From Ramlibacter sp. (lineage in GTDB: Bacteria > Pseudomonadota > Gammaproteobacteria > Burkholderiales > Burkholderiaceae_C): a DNA stretch of 64,000 nucleotides. Each line of letters begins with the position of its first letter. Position 1 is the stretch's first letter. The DNA lies in contig JADJPY010000001.1 of NCBI GenBank assembly GCA_016713005.1, forward strand, positions 186,001 through 250,000, read 5' to 3'. A program made the translations under genes and the position numbers. Under the pieces are notes generated by a model. The model worked only from the letters and a program-made list of their open reading frames with translations. It did no database searches and was not told where the DNA came from. Shown in pieces: positions 26,692-35,422 of the stretch.

Positions 26692-27924
26692 ATGACTGAT
26701 CTGGCCGGAAAACACTTCGTCCTCGGGCTCTCGGGCGGCATCGCCTGCTACAAGGCCGCCGAGTTGTGCCGGGCCCTGATCAAGCAGGGCGCCACGGTGC
26801 AGGTGGTGATGACGCAAGCGGCTGGGCAGTTCATCACGCCGGTGACCATGCAGGCGCTGAGCAACCGGCCGGTCTTCGGTTCGCACGACGTGTCGGGCTT
26901 TGACGCGCGCGAGGCCAACGGCATGCCGCACATCAACCTGAGCCGCGAGGCCGACGCCATCATCGTCGCGCCGTGCAGCGCCGACTTCATGGCCAAACTG
27001 CTGCACGGCCGCGCCGACGACCTGCTCAGCCTGATGTGCCTGGCGCGCCCCATTGGCCAGGTGCCGCTGCTGCTGGCGCCGGCCATGAACCGCGAGATGT
27101 GGGCGCACCCGGCCACGCAGCGCAACATGGCCCAGCTGACCGCCGACGGCGCCACCATCCTGGGGGTGGGCAGTGGATTCCAGGCCTGCGGGGAGACCGG
27201 TGACGGACGCATGCTGGAGCCGCCTGAGCTGCTGGAGGACATCGTGGCGTTCTTCCAGCCCAAGGTGCTGGCGGGGCGGCGCGTGCTGGTGACGGCGGGA
27301 CCGACCTGGGAGTCGATTGACCCCGTGCGTGGCATCACCAACCTCTCCAGCGGCAAGATGGGGTTCGCCATCGCCCGAGCGGCGCGCGAGGCCGGTGCCG
27401 AGGTGACCCTCGTGGCCGGCCCCGTGCATCTGCCCACGCCGCGCGGGGTGAGGCGGATCGATGTGCAGTCGGCGCGCGACATGCTTGCGGCCACATTGCC
27501 CTGCGCCGAGCAATCCGACGTCTTTGTGGCCACGGCCGCCGTGGCCGACTGGCGGCCCGCCAGCACCGCTGGCGAGAAAATAAAGAAAGACGGCTCGGGG
27601 CACATGCCACAGCTGCAGTTCACCGAAAACCCCGACATCCTGGCCACGGTCGCGCAGTCCCCGCGTGGCGCCAGCGGCGCGCTGTTCTGCGTGGGCTTTG
27701 CCGCCGAGAGCCACGACCTGGAAGCGCATGCCCGGGCCAAGCGCGTGCGCAAGGGCGTGCCGCTGCTGGTGGGCAACATCGGCCCGGCCACCTTCGGCGC
27801 CGACGACAACGCGTTGCTGCTGGTGGATGCGCAGGGCACGCGGGAGCTGGCGCGCGCGACCAAGCTCGAACTTGCTCGCAAATTGATAGCAGAGATATCA
27901 ACAAGGACGGGGGCTGGAGCCTGA
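26692..27924 (+). CDS. coaBC: Bifunctional phosphopantothenoylcysteine decarboxylase/synthetase
   Basis: 410 residues. The N-terminal CoaC flavoprotein has GLSGGIACYKA, the active-site His in MPHINLSREADA, APCSADFMAKL and LLAPAMNREMW. The C-terminal CoaB begins near residue 190 with VLVTAGPTWESIDPVRGITN and contains the KIKK motif. It makes 4'-phosphopantetheine in coenzyme A synthesis. The last residues (KLIAEISTRTGAGA) and the stop are supplied by a dispersed-repeat copy. Followed by dut, the usual partner. Confidence 0.95.
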   Translation: MTDLAGKHFVLGLSGGIACYKAAELCRALIKQGATVQVVMTQAAGQFITPVTMQALSNRPVFGSHDVSGFDAREANGMPHINLSREADAIIVAPCSADFMAKLLHGRADDLLSLMCLARPIGQVPLLLAPAMNREMWAHPATQRNMAQLTADGATILGVGSGFQACGETGDGRMLEPPELLEDIVAFFQPKVLAGRRVLVTAGPTWESIDPVRGITNLSSGKMGFAIARAAREAGAEVTLVAGPVHLPTPRGVRRIDVQSARDMLAATLPCAEQSDVFVATAAVADWRPASTAGEKIKKDGSGHMPQLQFTENPDILATVAQSPRGASGALFCVGFAAESHDLEAHARAKRVRKGVPLLVGNIGPATFGADDNALLLVDAQGTRELARATKLELARKLIAEISTRTGAGA

Positions 27925-27928
27925 TTTG
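27875..27928 (-). repeat. Dispersed repeat, copy 6, at the 3' end of coaBC
   Basis: On the plus strand: a GCTCGCAAATTGATAGC hairpin, ATATCAACAAGGACGGGGGCTGGAG and CCTGATTTGG. It spans the last ~16 codons and stop of coaBC and ends 12 bases before the dut ATG. Confidence 0.85.
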
Positions 27929-27940
27929 GCCCTGAAATCC

Positions 27941-28387
27941 ATGAACATCGACGTCAAGATCATCGACCCGCGCATGGCAGGCAACCTGCCTGCATACGCC
28001 ACGCCGGGCAGCGCCGGGCTGGACCTGCGGGCCTGCCTGGACGCGTCCCTCACCCTGGCGCCCAACGCCTGGCAGCTGGTGCCCACGGGCATTGCCATCT
28101 GGCTGAAGGACCCGGGCTACTCCGCGCTGATCCTGCCGCGCTCCGGCTTGGGCCACAAGCACGGCATCGTCCTGGGCAACCTGGTGGGCCTGATCGACAG
28201 CGACTACCAGGGCCAGCTGATGGTCAGTGCCTGGAACCGCAGCGACGTGGCCTTCACCATCGAGCCGATGGAGCGCCTCGCGCAACTGGTCATCGTGCCG
28301 GTGGTACAGGCGCAGTTCAACGTGGTGAGCGAGTTTCCTGCCTCACTGCGCGGCGAGGGCGGCTACGGTTCCACCGGCAAGGCCTGA
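27941..28387 (+). CDS. dut: dUTP pyrophosphatase
   Basis: 148 residues from the Met of MNIDVKIID, typical of beta-proteobacterial Dut; an in-frame TTG 15 bases earlier is less likely. The five dUTPase motifs are visible: SAGLDLRAC, PRSGLGHKHGI, GLIDSDYQG, RLAQLVI and GEGGYGSTG. It hydrolyses dUTP to dUMP, keeping uracil out of DNA. It follows coaBC by 16 bases, all within or next to repeat copy 6. Confidence 0.94.
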   Translation: MNIDVKIIDPRMAGNLPAYATPGSAGLDLRACLDASLTLAPNAWQLVPTGIAIWLKDPGYSALILPRSGLGHKHGIVLGNLVGLIDSDYQGQLMVSAWNRSDVAFTIEPMERLAQLVIVPVVQAQFNVVSEFPASLRGEGGYGSTGKA

Positions 28388-28421
28388 GCGTCCCCACGGG
28401 TGCACGGGGAACCGCGCCGTG

Positions 28422-28952
28422 TCAATGCAGCAGGTCGCTGCCCGGGGCCTGTAGCTGCACCTTGAAGAACCCGGTGCCCAGCGTGCCGCGCCCGACTTCT
28501 TCTTCGGTGGCCTCGCGCACGGACTCCACTTTCAGGCTCAGGCGCAGCGCAATGCCAGCCAGCGGATGGTTGCCGTCCAGAACCACGTGCTCGGGGTAGA
28601 TTTCGGTGACGGTGTACAAAAGCCCGGGCGGCGCTTCGGGGTTGCTGCCCGCGGGCAGGCCTTCGAAGGTCAGGCCTTCTTCCAGCTCGGCCGGGAACAG
28701 GCCGCGGGGCTCCAGGAAGACCAGCTGCTCGTCGTAGTCGCCAAAGGCCTCTTCGGGCTCCAGGTGCAGGTCCAGCGTCGCGCCGGGGCCGTGGCCCTGC
28801 AGGGCTTCCTCGATGCGGTGCAGCAGGTCGCCGCCCCCGACGAGAAACTCGACCGGCTCGTCCAGGACGTCAAGCTCTTCACCAAGCGTGTCCTTGAGCG
28901 TCCAGGTCAGTGCGACCACGCATTGCGGTGTAATCTGGGAGATCGGATTCAT
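28422..28952 (-). CDS. FKBP-type peptidyl-prolyl isomerase, SlyD-like
   Basis: 176 residues from Met of MNPISQITPQCVV. The region VEFLVGGGDLLHRIEEALQG matches the SlyD/FkpB first segment, and FGDYDEQLVFLEP the insert-in-flap region. It ends without a His-rich metal tail. It likely acts as a cytoplasmic prolyl isomerase and chaperone. Divergent from roxA; only 32 bases separate the two start codons. Confidence 0.8.
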   Translation of the reverse strand: MNPISQITPQCVVALTWTLKDTLGEELDVLDEPVEFLVGGGDLLHRIEEALQGHGPGATLDLHLEPEEAFGDYDEQLVFLEPRGLFPAELEEGLTFEGLPAGSNPEAPPGLLYTVTEIYPEHVVLDGNHPLAGIALRLSLKVESVREATEEEVGRGTLGTGFFKVQLQAPGSDLLH

Positions 28953-28984
28953 CCCCGGAATTGTCGCAGTTCCCCAGCCACTCC

Positions 28985-30109
28985 ATGCCCAACAACACCC
29001 CACTGACCCTGCTGGGCGGCCTGAGCGCCGCGCAGTTCATGCGCCGCCACTGGCAAAAGAAGCCCCTGCTGGTCCGTGGTGCCATACCCGGCATGCAGGC
29101 GCCGCTGTCGCGCCGCGAGTTGTTCGAACTCGCCGCACGGGAGGGTGTGGAGTCGCGCCTGGTGCAGCAGGGTGCAAAAGGCTGGAAGCTAGGACGCGGT
29201 CCTTTTGCGCGTCTGCCCGCCCTGAAGCAGGCGGCCTGGACGCTGCTGGTGCAGGGCGTGGACCTGCACGACGAGCGCGCGCACCGCCTGTTGCGGCCTT
29301 TCGGGTTCATACCGGCGGCCCGGCTGGACGACCTGATGATCAGCTACGCGACCGACGGCGGTGGCGTGGGGCCGCACTTTGACAGCTACGACGTCTTCCT
29401 CCTGCAGGCGCACGGAAAGCGGCGCTGGCGGTACGGCCGCCAGAAAGACCTCAGGCTGCGTGACGACGTGCCGCTCAAGATCCTGGCCAACTTCCAGCCG
29501 GAGTTTGACGAAGTGCTGGAACCGGGTGACATGCTGTACCTGCCCCCGCAATATGCGCACGATGGCATCGCCATCGGCGAATGCATGACCTGCTCGGTGG
29601 GGTTTCGGGTGCCCAGGCGCCGCGAGCTCGCACGCGAATTGCTTCTGCGCCTGGCCGACGAGGCCGCTGATGTGGCCGGTGACGCGTTGTACTCGGACGC
29701 TTCACAGCCCGCCACCGTATCGAGCGCTGCGATCCCCGAAGCCTTGATGCAGTTTGCCCGGCGGTCGGTGGAGTCCGCCATGCGCGACCCGCACGCGCTG
29801 GCGCGCAGCCTGGGCGAGGTCCTGACCGAGCCCAAGCCCGATGTCTGGTTCGAAGCCGGTGCGCGGCCCGGTCGGCTGCACGCCGTTCGTCTGGACCGGC
29901 GCAGCCGGATGCTGCATGACGACCGGCACATCTTCATCAACGGCGAAAGCTGGCGCGCCGCAGGACGGGACGCGACGCTGATGCGCCGGCTGGCGGACGA
30001 CCGCATGCTGGATGGGCGTGCGGTGGCGGGTGCGAGTCCGCAGGCCCGCGAACTGCTGGCCAGCTGGTGCGAGGCGGGCTGGCTGCATGCAACGGGCGAG
30101 GGCGCATGA
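28985..30109 (+). CDS. roxA: Ribosomal protein uL16 3-hydroxylase (JmjC/cupin oxygenase)
   Basis: 374 residues. The JmjC-type metal triad is H131-x-D133 (GPHFDSYDVF) and H192 (QYAHDGIA), in the N-terminal cupin. WQKKPLLVRGAIPG near the start is family-typical, and a dimerisation and winged-helix C-terminal region follows. YcfD/RoxA hydroxylates an Arg of ribosomal protein L16 using 2-oxoglutarate and O2. The start at 28985 was chosen over an upstream TTG. Its stop overlaps the next gene's start (ATGA). Confidence 0.88.
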   Translation: MPNNTPLTLLGGLSAAQFMRRHWQKKPLLVRGAIPGMQAPLSRRELFELAAREGVESRLVQQGAKGWKLGRGPFARLPALKQAAWTLLVQGVDLHDERAHRLLRPFGFIPAARLDDLMISYATDGGGVGPHFDSYDVFLLQAHGKRRWRYGRQKDLRLRDDVPLKILANFQPEFDEVLEPGDMLYLPPQYAHDGIAIGECMTCSVGFRVPRRRELARELLLRLADEAADVAGDALYSDASQPATVSSAAIPEALMQFARRSVESAMRDPHALARSLGEVLTEPKPDVWFEAGARPGRLHAVRLDRRSRMLHDDRHIFINGESWRAAGRDATLMRRLADDRMLDGRAVAGASPQARELLASWCEAGWLHATGEGA

Positions 30110-30621
30110 CCGACGCACCCACACTTCCCGCACCGGGCGAGTCCCTTCCCGTTGGGCGGTTCTCCGGTCGCAATGCCTTCCAGCAAGGCGTGCGCGATGC
30201 GCTGGCCTGCGCCGCGCGCGACGGCTGGAAGACGATGGTGCTGAGCGACCCCAGCTTCGAGGACTGGCCCCTGGGCGAACGCGCGGTGGCCGAGTCCCTC
30301 CAGGCATGGTCTGCCTCGGGTCGCCAGATGATCCTGCTGGCTTGCCGCTACGACGCGGTGTTGCGCAAGCACGCGCGGTTTGTGACCTGGCGCCGGCAGT
30401 GGTCGCACATCATCGAATGCTGGCAATGCCCGGCCGCCGATCCGCTGGACTTTCCCAGCGCCATCTGGTCGCCGGCGTGGTGCCTGCAACGCCTCGATCC
30501 GGTGCGCAGCACCGGACACGCCGGCACGGAGCCTGAGCGCCGCCTGATGCTGCGTGAGGCGCTCACCGAATGGCAGGGAAAATGCTCCCCGGGTTTTCCC
30601 GCAACGACCCTGGGCCTTTAG
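30106..30621 (+). CDS. Conserved hypothetical protein
   Basis: 171 residues, translationally coupled to roxA. No signal peptide or membrane segment. Conserved-looking blocks are MVLSDPSFEDWPLGERAV, ARFVTWRRQWSHIIECW and IWSPAWCLQRLDP. The content (Trp-rich, central WPLGE) suggests a compact alpha/beta enzyme or adaptor, but I cannot name the family. The operon link suggests a role near ribosome modification or stress, which is speculation. Confidence 0.75.
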   Translation: MTDAPTLPAPGESLPVGRFSGRNAFQQGVRDALACAARDGWKTMVLSDPSFEDWPLGERAVAESLQAWSASGRQMILLACRYDAVLRKHARFVTWRRQWSHIIECWQCPAADPLDFPSAIWSPAWCLQRLDPVRSTGHAGTEPERRLMLREALTEWQGKCSPGFPATTLGL

Positions 30622-30638
30622 GGAAAATTGCAGGGTAA

Positions 30639-30666
30639 TTGTGGGTTGACAAAATCAAACTATAAT
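30639..30666 (+). promoter_or_regulatory. Strong sigma-70-like promoter for the Ala-rich lipoprotein gene
   Basis: A perfect TATAAT at 30661-30666 with TTGTGG 16 bases upstream (30639-30644). A TTGACA at 30646-30651 is only 9 bases from the -10 and so cannot serve as its -35. The region is AT-rich in a GC-rich genome. The leader to the ATG is about 115 bases. Confidence 0.65.
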
Positions 30667-30786
30667 CCCGCCCGGGCGATCCTGATGCACCAGTCATGGG
30701 CATTGACGCTCTGACAACGCGATGGTCCGCCAGCCGCGTTGGCAACATCACCAAGCTTTGTCTGTCCCCTTGAAGGAAAACCCGAA

Positions 30787-31122
30787 ATGAAGAAGTCTGT
30801 CCTGCTGGCAACGCTGGTTGCCGCCGCTTTCCTGGCCGCTTGTGGCAAGAAGGAAGAGCCGGCGCCCGCCCCGGCCCCGGCACCCGCCGCTGCTCCGGCT
30901 CCCGCCGCTACGCCGGCTGAGGCTGTTGCCTCTGCTGCCGCTGCTGTGGCCTCTGGCGCTGCTGCTGTCGCTTCCGGCGCCGCTGCCGCTGCTTCGGCTG
31001 CCGCTCCCGCCGCTGCCGCTGCCGCTTCCGCCGTCGACGCAACCAAGGCTGCTGCCTCGGCTGCCGGCGCTGCTGTTGACGCTGCCAAGAAGGCCGCTGA
31101 AGCTGCTGCCCCCAAGAAGTAA
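30787..31122 (+). CDS. Small Ala-rich lipoprotein
   Basis: 111 residues. A textbook lipobox (AAFLAAC, Cys19) is followed by GKKEEP, a Pro-Ala linker and about 70 residues that are mainly Ala with Ser and Val, including AAAVASG repeats. It ends in ...AEAAAPKK. The composition resembles a surface-exposed helical spacer. It has a strong promoter, AAGGAA before the ATG and its own terminator, so it is probably an abundant single-gene transcript. The ending with terminal lysines recalls Lpp, but there is no sequence match. Function not known. Confidence 0.85.
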   Translation: MKKSVLLATLVAAAFLAACGKKEEPAPAPAPAPAAAPAPAATPAEAVASAAAAVASGAAAVASGAAAAASAAAPAAAAAASAVDATKAAASAAGAAVDAAKKAAEAAAPKK

Positions 31123-31143
31123 TCCGGTTCCCGGATGAAACAG

Positions 31144-31169
31144 AAAAGCCGCCTCCGGGCGGCTTTTTT
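31144..31169 (+). terminator. Rho-independent terminator of the Ala-rich lipoprotein gene
   Basis: AAAAGCCGCC-TCCG-GGCGGCTTTTTT: a perfect 10-bp stem, including A-T pairs, and a T6 run, 21 bases after the stop codon. Confidence 0.92.
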
Positions 31170-31224
31170 CATGCCTGTAGACATTGCAGGTCGAGGGCCG
31201 CGCGCCTTGCGGGCCCACCCCGCC

Positions 31225-32001
31225 TCAGGCGGTCAGCCAGCCGGTGCCTTCGACTGCGTCGGCCACCACAATGTCCGCCGGCAGGCAATCCAGCGCCTCA
31301 GCCAGGGCGGCGCGGGCCAGGTCGGGGCGGTTGTTCTGCAAGCTCAGGTGTGCGGCCACCACGGTGTGCAGGTGTTCGTGCGCCACCGCCCGCAGAATGG
31401 CGGCAGCGTCGGCATTGGCCAGATGGCCATGTCGCCCGCCCACCCGCTTCTTCAGGAACGGAGGGTAGGATGACTGCGCCAGCAACTGCGGGTCGTGGTT
31501 GCATTCAAGCATCAGCGAGTCGCAACCGGACAGGTGTTCCAGCACGTGCGCGGTGGCATGGCCCAGGTCGGTCAGGATGCCCCAGCGTGTGGCACCGTCG
31601 CTGCAGGTCAGCTGAAGCGGTTCGCGAGCGTCATGCGGCACGGTGAAGGGTGTCAGGCACATTTCACCCAGGTCCACTTGCTGCGAATCGGCGGCCAGGT
31701 TCAGCAACCCGTCAAAGTCGGGCTGTCCCATCCCCTCGAATGTTCCCCGGCTCATCCACACCGTGATGCGATGTCGGCGGGCGAACGCCATCACGCAGCC
31801 CGTGTGGTCGGCGTGTTCGTGGGTGATGAATATGGCGTCGAGTTCGTCAGGGGCGACACCGGCACGGGCGAGGCGTGCCTCCAGCTCGCGGATGCCAAGA
31901 CCGCAGTCCACCAGGAGCCGGCGGGCACGGTGCAGGCCGCGCGCCTCGACGAGGGTCGCGTTGCCGCTGCTGCCGCTGCCCAGGTTGCGCAAGCGCAGCA
32001 T
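31225..32001 (-). CDS. MBL-fold metallo-hydrolase (YycJ-like)
   Basis: 258 residues from the Met of MLRLRNLGSGSSGNATLV, a start signature of the YycJ/WalJ-like group. The metal site is THEHADHTG, with later His in VPHDAREP and the NHDP motif. It is probably a cytoplasmic metallo-beta-lactamase-fold phosphodiesterase or nuclease; the substrate is unknown. It is last in the dapA-bamC-MBL run, with a 14-base gap after bamC, a neighbourhood conserved in Burkholderiales. Confidence 0.88.
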   Translation of the reverse strand: MLRLRNLGSGSSGNATLVEARGLHRARRLLVDCGLGIRELEARLARAGVAPDELDAIFITHEHADHTGCVMAFARRHRITVWMSRGTFEGMGQPDFDGLLNLAADSQQVDLGEMCLTPFTVPHDAREPLQLTCSDGATRWGILTDLGHATAHVLEHLSGCDSLMLECNHDPQLLAQSSYPPFLKKRVGGRHGHLANADAAAILRAVAHEHLHTVVAAHLSLQNNRPDLARAALAEALDCLPADIVVADAVEGTGWLTA

Positions 32002-32015
32002 GCGCGGTGCGCGCC

Positions 32016-33113
32016 TTACTTCAGGTCTTCGGCAATGACCTGCACGATGCGCTGTGCGTTGGCGGAAGTCTCGGGCGCGCCCTTGTCGTTCAGCACCGAC
32101 ACGGTGGTCGCGTTGCCCTGGCTGCGCAGGGCGATGCGGAACTTCAGCGGCTTGTCGTCCGGCGTCGATCCAAAGCTGAAGAGCTTGCCGAAGAAGCCCT
32201 TCTCCTGGCGGTCGGCGTTGGGCGCGACGTACCGCACAAAGTACACGCCCTGCGTGCGGTCGCGGTCCTCGACCGTGAAGCCCGTGCGGTCCAGCGCCAG
32301 ACCGACCCGGCGCCATGCGCGATCAAACGGTTCGTCCACTTCAAGCACCGGCACGTTGTTGACCATGGCCACGCGCGAGGTGGCCTTGGTCACGCCTGCC
32401 GCCACCATGGCCTTGGACTGCTCCTGGCCCACACCCAGGCGAACCATGATGCGGCGCAGGAACTCGGCTTCCAGTTCGGGGTCGGCGGGCCTGGGTTGCC
32501 ACACCGTCTGGTCCTTCTGCGCATTGCTGCTGTAGACCTCGATCATGCCGCGGTGGCTGACATAAATCTCGGTCTCGCCAGCGGCGCTGCGCTCCAGGCG
32601 CGTGCGGAAGCGGTCGCGTTCGCCGGTCGAGTAGAGGGAATCGAACACCTTGCCGATCGTCTGACGGATGAAATCCTGCGGCAGCTTGGCGCGGTTCTCG
32701 GCCCAATCGGTCTCCAGGATGCCCAGGGCCGGCTGGTCAAAGGTGATCAGGAAACCGCTTTCCTGCCAGAAATCCCGGATGATCGGCAGGATCTGGTCGG
32801 CGGGGCGCTTGACGACGATCCAGCGCTGGTTGCCCAGGCGCTCGATGCGCACATCACCCACCGTGCGCGCCGCCACGGGCACGCCCTGGTTGGTCTGGCC
32901 GATATTGAAGCCGGTGGCGGTGACAGCGCCGCCAGGGACGGCGTAACGCGTGTCGCGCGAGAGCTGGGTCAGGTCCGGGGGCACGTCCAGCGATGCGGCC
33001 TTGCCGGCGCTCTTGTAGTCAACCTTGTCGGGCTCCAATATGGAGCAGCCGCCCAGGGTCAGCGCAATGGCGCATAGGGCAAGGCGAAGGGGCAGTTTGG
33101 AAGGGTTGAACAC
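32016..33113 (-). CDS. bamC: Outer-membrane assembly lipoprotein BamC
   Basis: 365 residues from a GTG start. The lipobox is LTLGGC (Cys23). An N-terminal unstructured segment (YKSAGKAASLDVPPDLTQLS) matches the BamD-binding part, then two helix-grip domains cover about 95-215 and 245-365. It is a component of the BAM complex that inserts beta-barrel proteins. The start was chosen because upstream codons lack signal-peptide features and run into the dapA stop region, 20 bases away. Confidence 0.88.
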   Translation of the reverse strand: MFNPSKLPLRLALCAIALTLGGCSILEPDKVDYKSAGKAASLDVPPDLTQLSRDTRYAVPGGAVTATGFNIGQTNQGVPVAARTVGDVRIERLGNQRWIVVKRPADQILPIIRDFWQESGFLITFDQPALGILETDWAENRAKLPQDFIRQTIGKVFDSLYSTGERDRFRTRLERSAAGETEIYVSHRGMIEVYSSNAQKDQTVWQPRPADPELEAEFLRRIMVRLGVGQEQSKAMVAAGVTKATSRVAMVNNVPVLEVDEPFDRAWRRVGLALDRTGFTVEDRDRTQGVYFVRYVAPNADRQEKGFFGKLFSFGSTPDDKPLKFRIALRSQGNATTVSVLNDKGAPETSANAQRIVQVIAEDLK

Positions 33114-33133
33114 AGGGTTTCCTTGGCAAGAAT

Positions 33134-34018
33134 TCAGATCAGTCCGCTGGCGCGCAACGCGCCTTCGACGACGGGCTCGTTGGCGGTGGCCAACGGGGTC
33201 ATGGGCAGGCGCATGGTGCCGCCACAAAGGCCCATGCGGGCCATGGCCCACTTGAGCGGGATCGGGTTGGCTTCGACGAACAGGTGCTTGTGCACCGGCA
33301 TCAGTTGCCGCTGGATTTCCATGGCGCGCTTCGTATCGCCTGCGATGGCCGCCACGCACAGCTCGTGCATGAGGCGCGGGGCGATGTTGGCGGTGACGCT
33401 CACGTTGCCCTGACCACCGCACAGCATCAGCGCCACGGCGGTCGGGTCGTCGCCCGAATAGATGGCAAAGCCCTTGGGGACATCGCGGATCAGCCACTGG
33501 GCACGCTCGATGTTGCCCGTGGCCTCCTTGATACCGACGATGCCCGGCACCTGAGCCAGCCGCAGCACCGTGTCATGCGCCATGTCGGCAACCGTGCGGC
33601 CGGGCACGTTGTACAGGATGGTGGGCAGGTCGCCAGTGGCTTCGGCGATGGCCTTGAAGTGCTGGTACTGGCCCTCCTGCGTGGGCTTGTTGTAGTAGGG
33701 CACGACCTGCAGCTGGCAGTCGGCGCCGACCTTTTTGGCGAACTTCGCCAGCTCAATGGCCTCGGCCGTGGAGTTGGCGCCGCAGCCGGCCATGATGGGC
33801 ACGCGCCTTGCAGCCTGCTCGACCGACACGCGGATGATCTCGCAATGCTCGTCCACATTGACCGTGGGTGACTCGCCGGTGGTGCCGACCACGCCAATGC
33901 AGTCCGTGCCCTCGGCGATGTGCCAGTCAATCAGCTTGCGCAGCGCGGGGTAGTCCACGCTGCCGTCTTCGTGCATCGGGGTGACGAGCGCCACGATGCT
34001 GCCTGTAATCGGTGTCAT
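33134..34018 (-). CDS. dapA: 4-hydroxy-tetrahydrodipicolinate synthase
   Basis: 294 residues, normal length. TIM-barrel motifs are GVVGTTGESPTV, YYNKPTQEG, YNVPGRT (Tyr136) and the Schiff-base lysine K164 in GIKEATG. It condenses pyruvate with aspartate semialdehyde in lysine and meso-DAP synthesis. First of the dapA-bamC-MBL run. Confidence 0.96.
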   Translation of the reverse strand: MTPITGSIVALVTPMHEDGSVDYPALRKLIDWHIAEGTDCIGVVGTTGESPTVNVDEHCEIIRVSVEQAARRVPIMAGCGANSTAEAIELAKFAKKVGADCQLQVVPYYNKPTQEGQYQHFKAIAEATGDLPTILYNVPGRTVADMAHDTVLRLAQVPGIVGIKEATGNIERAQWLIRDVPKGFAIYSGDDPTAVALMLCGGQGNVSVTANIAPRLMHELCVAAIAGDTKRAMEIQRQLMPVHKHLFVEANPIPLKWAMARMGLCGGTMRLPMTPLATANEPVVEGALRASGLI

Positions 34019-34043
34019 TGCCGGGGTTCTGAACGGTAAACGG

Positions 34044-34613
34044 TCATTTTACCCAGAGCGCATGACGCGCCGGACCCGGCCCGGACCCGGGGCGAACGGC
34101 GGCGATGCGCTGTACGAACCGCCCGGGGCCGTCCAACCCGTCCATCCAGCCGTCCTCATAGGCCACCACGCGCAGCCCGGCGCAGGCGCCAAGCAGTTCG
34201 CCCGGCTGCAACAGGAACTCGGGCCGTGATGGCCGGCCCACGGTTTCCTGGCCCGCGGCAAAGGTTTCGTAGATCAGCGCGCCGCCACTGGCGACGCTGC
34301 CCACGATCGCCGGCAACAGCGGGCGCCACAGGTAGTTGGTGACCACCACACCTTCAAACCGCCGTGCGCCCAGGGGCCAGGCCCCTTGCTCGATGTCGGC
34401 CTCCAGCAACTCGCCCAACCCGGCACAGGCGGCCAGCGCTGCGGGGGAGCGGTCCACGCCGCACACCGGATGGCCGCGTTGCGCAAACCAGCGCAGGTGC
34501 CTGCCCGCGCCGCAGGCCACGTCCAGCACGGTGCCACCTGCGGGCACCAGGTGCGACCAGTGCCGCACCCAAGCGGACGGCGGCTCGGTGCCGTGCAGGG
34601 TTTCGGCGCTCAA
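34044..34613 (-). CDS. Class I SAM-dependent methyltransferase
   Basis: 189 residues from a TTG that overlaps the upstream SDR stop (TTGA). Motif I is VLDVACGAGRHLRWFAQRG; GVDRSPAAL supplies the ribose-binding acidic residue, and motif IV is in the VVVTNYLWRPLL region. It is small-molecule rather than nucleic-acid type in appearance, and the substrate is unknown. It is coupled to the SDR gene. Confidence 0.8.
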   Translation of the reverse strand: MSAETLHGTEPPSAWVRHWSHLVPAGGTVLDVACGAGRHLRWFAQRGHPVCGVDRSPAALAACAGLGELLEADIEQGAWPLGARRFEGVVVTNYLWRPLLPAIVGSVASGGALIYETFAAGQETVGRPSRPEFLLQPGELLGACAGLRVVAYEDGWMDGLDGPGRFVQRIAAVRPGSGPGPARHALWVK

Positions 34614-35422
34614 TGCGGCTTGACCTCGTCCTTGAGCGCCGCCAGGGCCATCTTTTCCACCAGCCCCGGCGCCAGGATCTTGAGCAGCCGGCCCAGTTTG
34701 CCCCGGGCCGTCATCACCACCTCGCGCTCGCGACGGTTCATGCCGTCGATGATCAGGCGGGCGCATTCCTCCACGCTCATCGCGTCGTCTTCCTTCAGGC
34801 CGCTGGAGCCTGCCGGCCGGCCGGCAGCGTTGTAGCCGCGGTAGCGGATCTGTGTGGCCACCACGCCGGGGTAGGCGGTGGTGACGCTCACGCCCACGCC
34901 CTTGAGTTCGGCGCGCAAGGCCTCAAAAAAACCGGTCATGGCGAACTTGGTGGCGCTGTAGGCGGTGCGTCCGGGCACGCCGACCAGGCCAGCCAGCGAC
35001 GACACGGCCACGATGTGTCCGCGTGTGGCCTTGAGGTGCGGCAGCGCGGCGTGGGTGCACCACACACTGCCCCAGTGATTGACGCGCATCAGCTGCTCGT
35101 ACCAGCCCAGGTCCTCGGCCCGCACGTCCGAGAACAGCGCCTGCGCCGACATGCCGGCGTTGTTGATGAGCGCGTCGATGCGGCCAAAGCGCGCAACGGC
35201 GGCGGCCGCCAGCGCGCGGCATTGGACCTCTTCGGCCACATCGGTGCGCACCACCAGCGCCTGCGCGCCAGCGGCCTCGCATTGCGCTGCCACCGCGGCC
35301 AGAGCCTCCTCGTTGCGCGCGGCCAGCACCAGGGCGACCTCGGACTTGAGGCTGGCGGCGAGCTGGCGCGCCATTTCGGCGCCAATGCCGTCGGACGCAC
35401 CGGTAATTACTATCGTTTTCAT
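34610..35422 (-). CDS. Short-chain dehydrogenase/reductase
   Basis: 270 residues. The Rossmann signature is TGASDGIGAEMAR, followed by NNAGMSAQAL and the catalytic SSLAG Ser and YSATK Tyr/Lys. The cofactor is unassigned. The first codons (MKTIV) and start are part of a dispersed-repeat hairpin (CTATGAAAACGATAG), so the repeat's position fixes the start region. It is followed by a coupled methyltransferase. Confidence 0.88.
   Translation of the reverse strand: MKTIVITGASDGIGAEMARQLAASLKSEVALVLAARNEEALAAVAAQCEAAGAQALVVRTDVAEEVQCRALAAAAVARFGRIDALINNAGMSAQALFSDVRAEDLGWYEQLMRVNHWGSVWCTHAALPHLKATRGHIVAVSSLAGLVGVPGRTAYSATKFAMTGFFEALRAELKGVGVSVTTAYPGVVATQIRYRGYNAAGRPAGSSGLKEDDAMSVEECARLIIDGMNRREREVVMTARGKLGRLLKILAPGLVEKMALAALKDEVKPH

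Noticed and set aside
30646..30666. TTGACA and TATAAT read as one promoter
   Set aside because: They are only 9 bases apart, too close for sigma-70; TTGTGG 16 bases from the -10 fits better.
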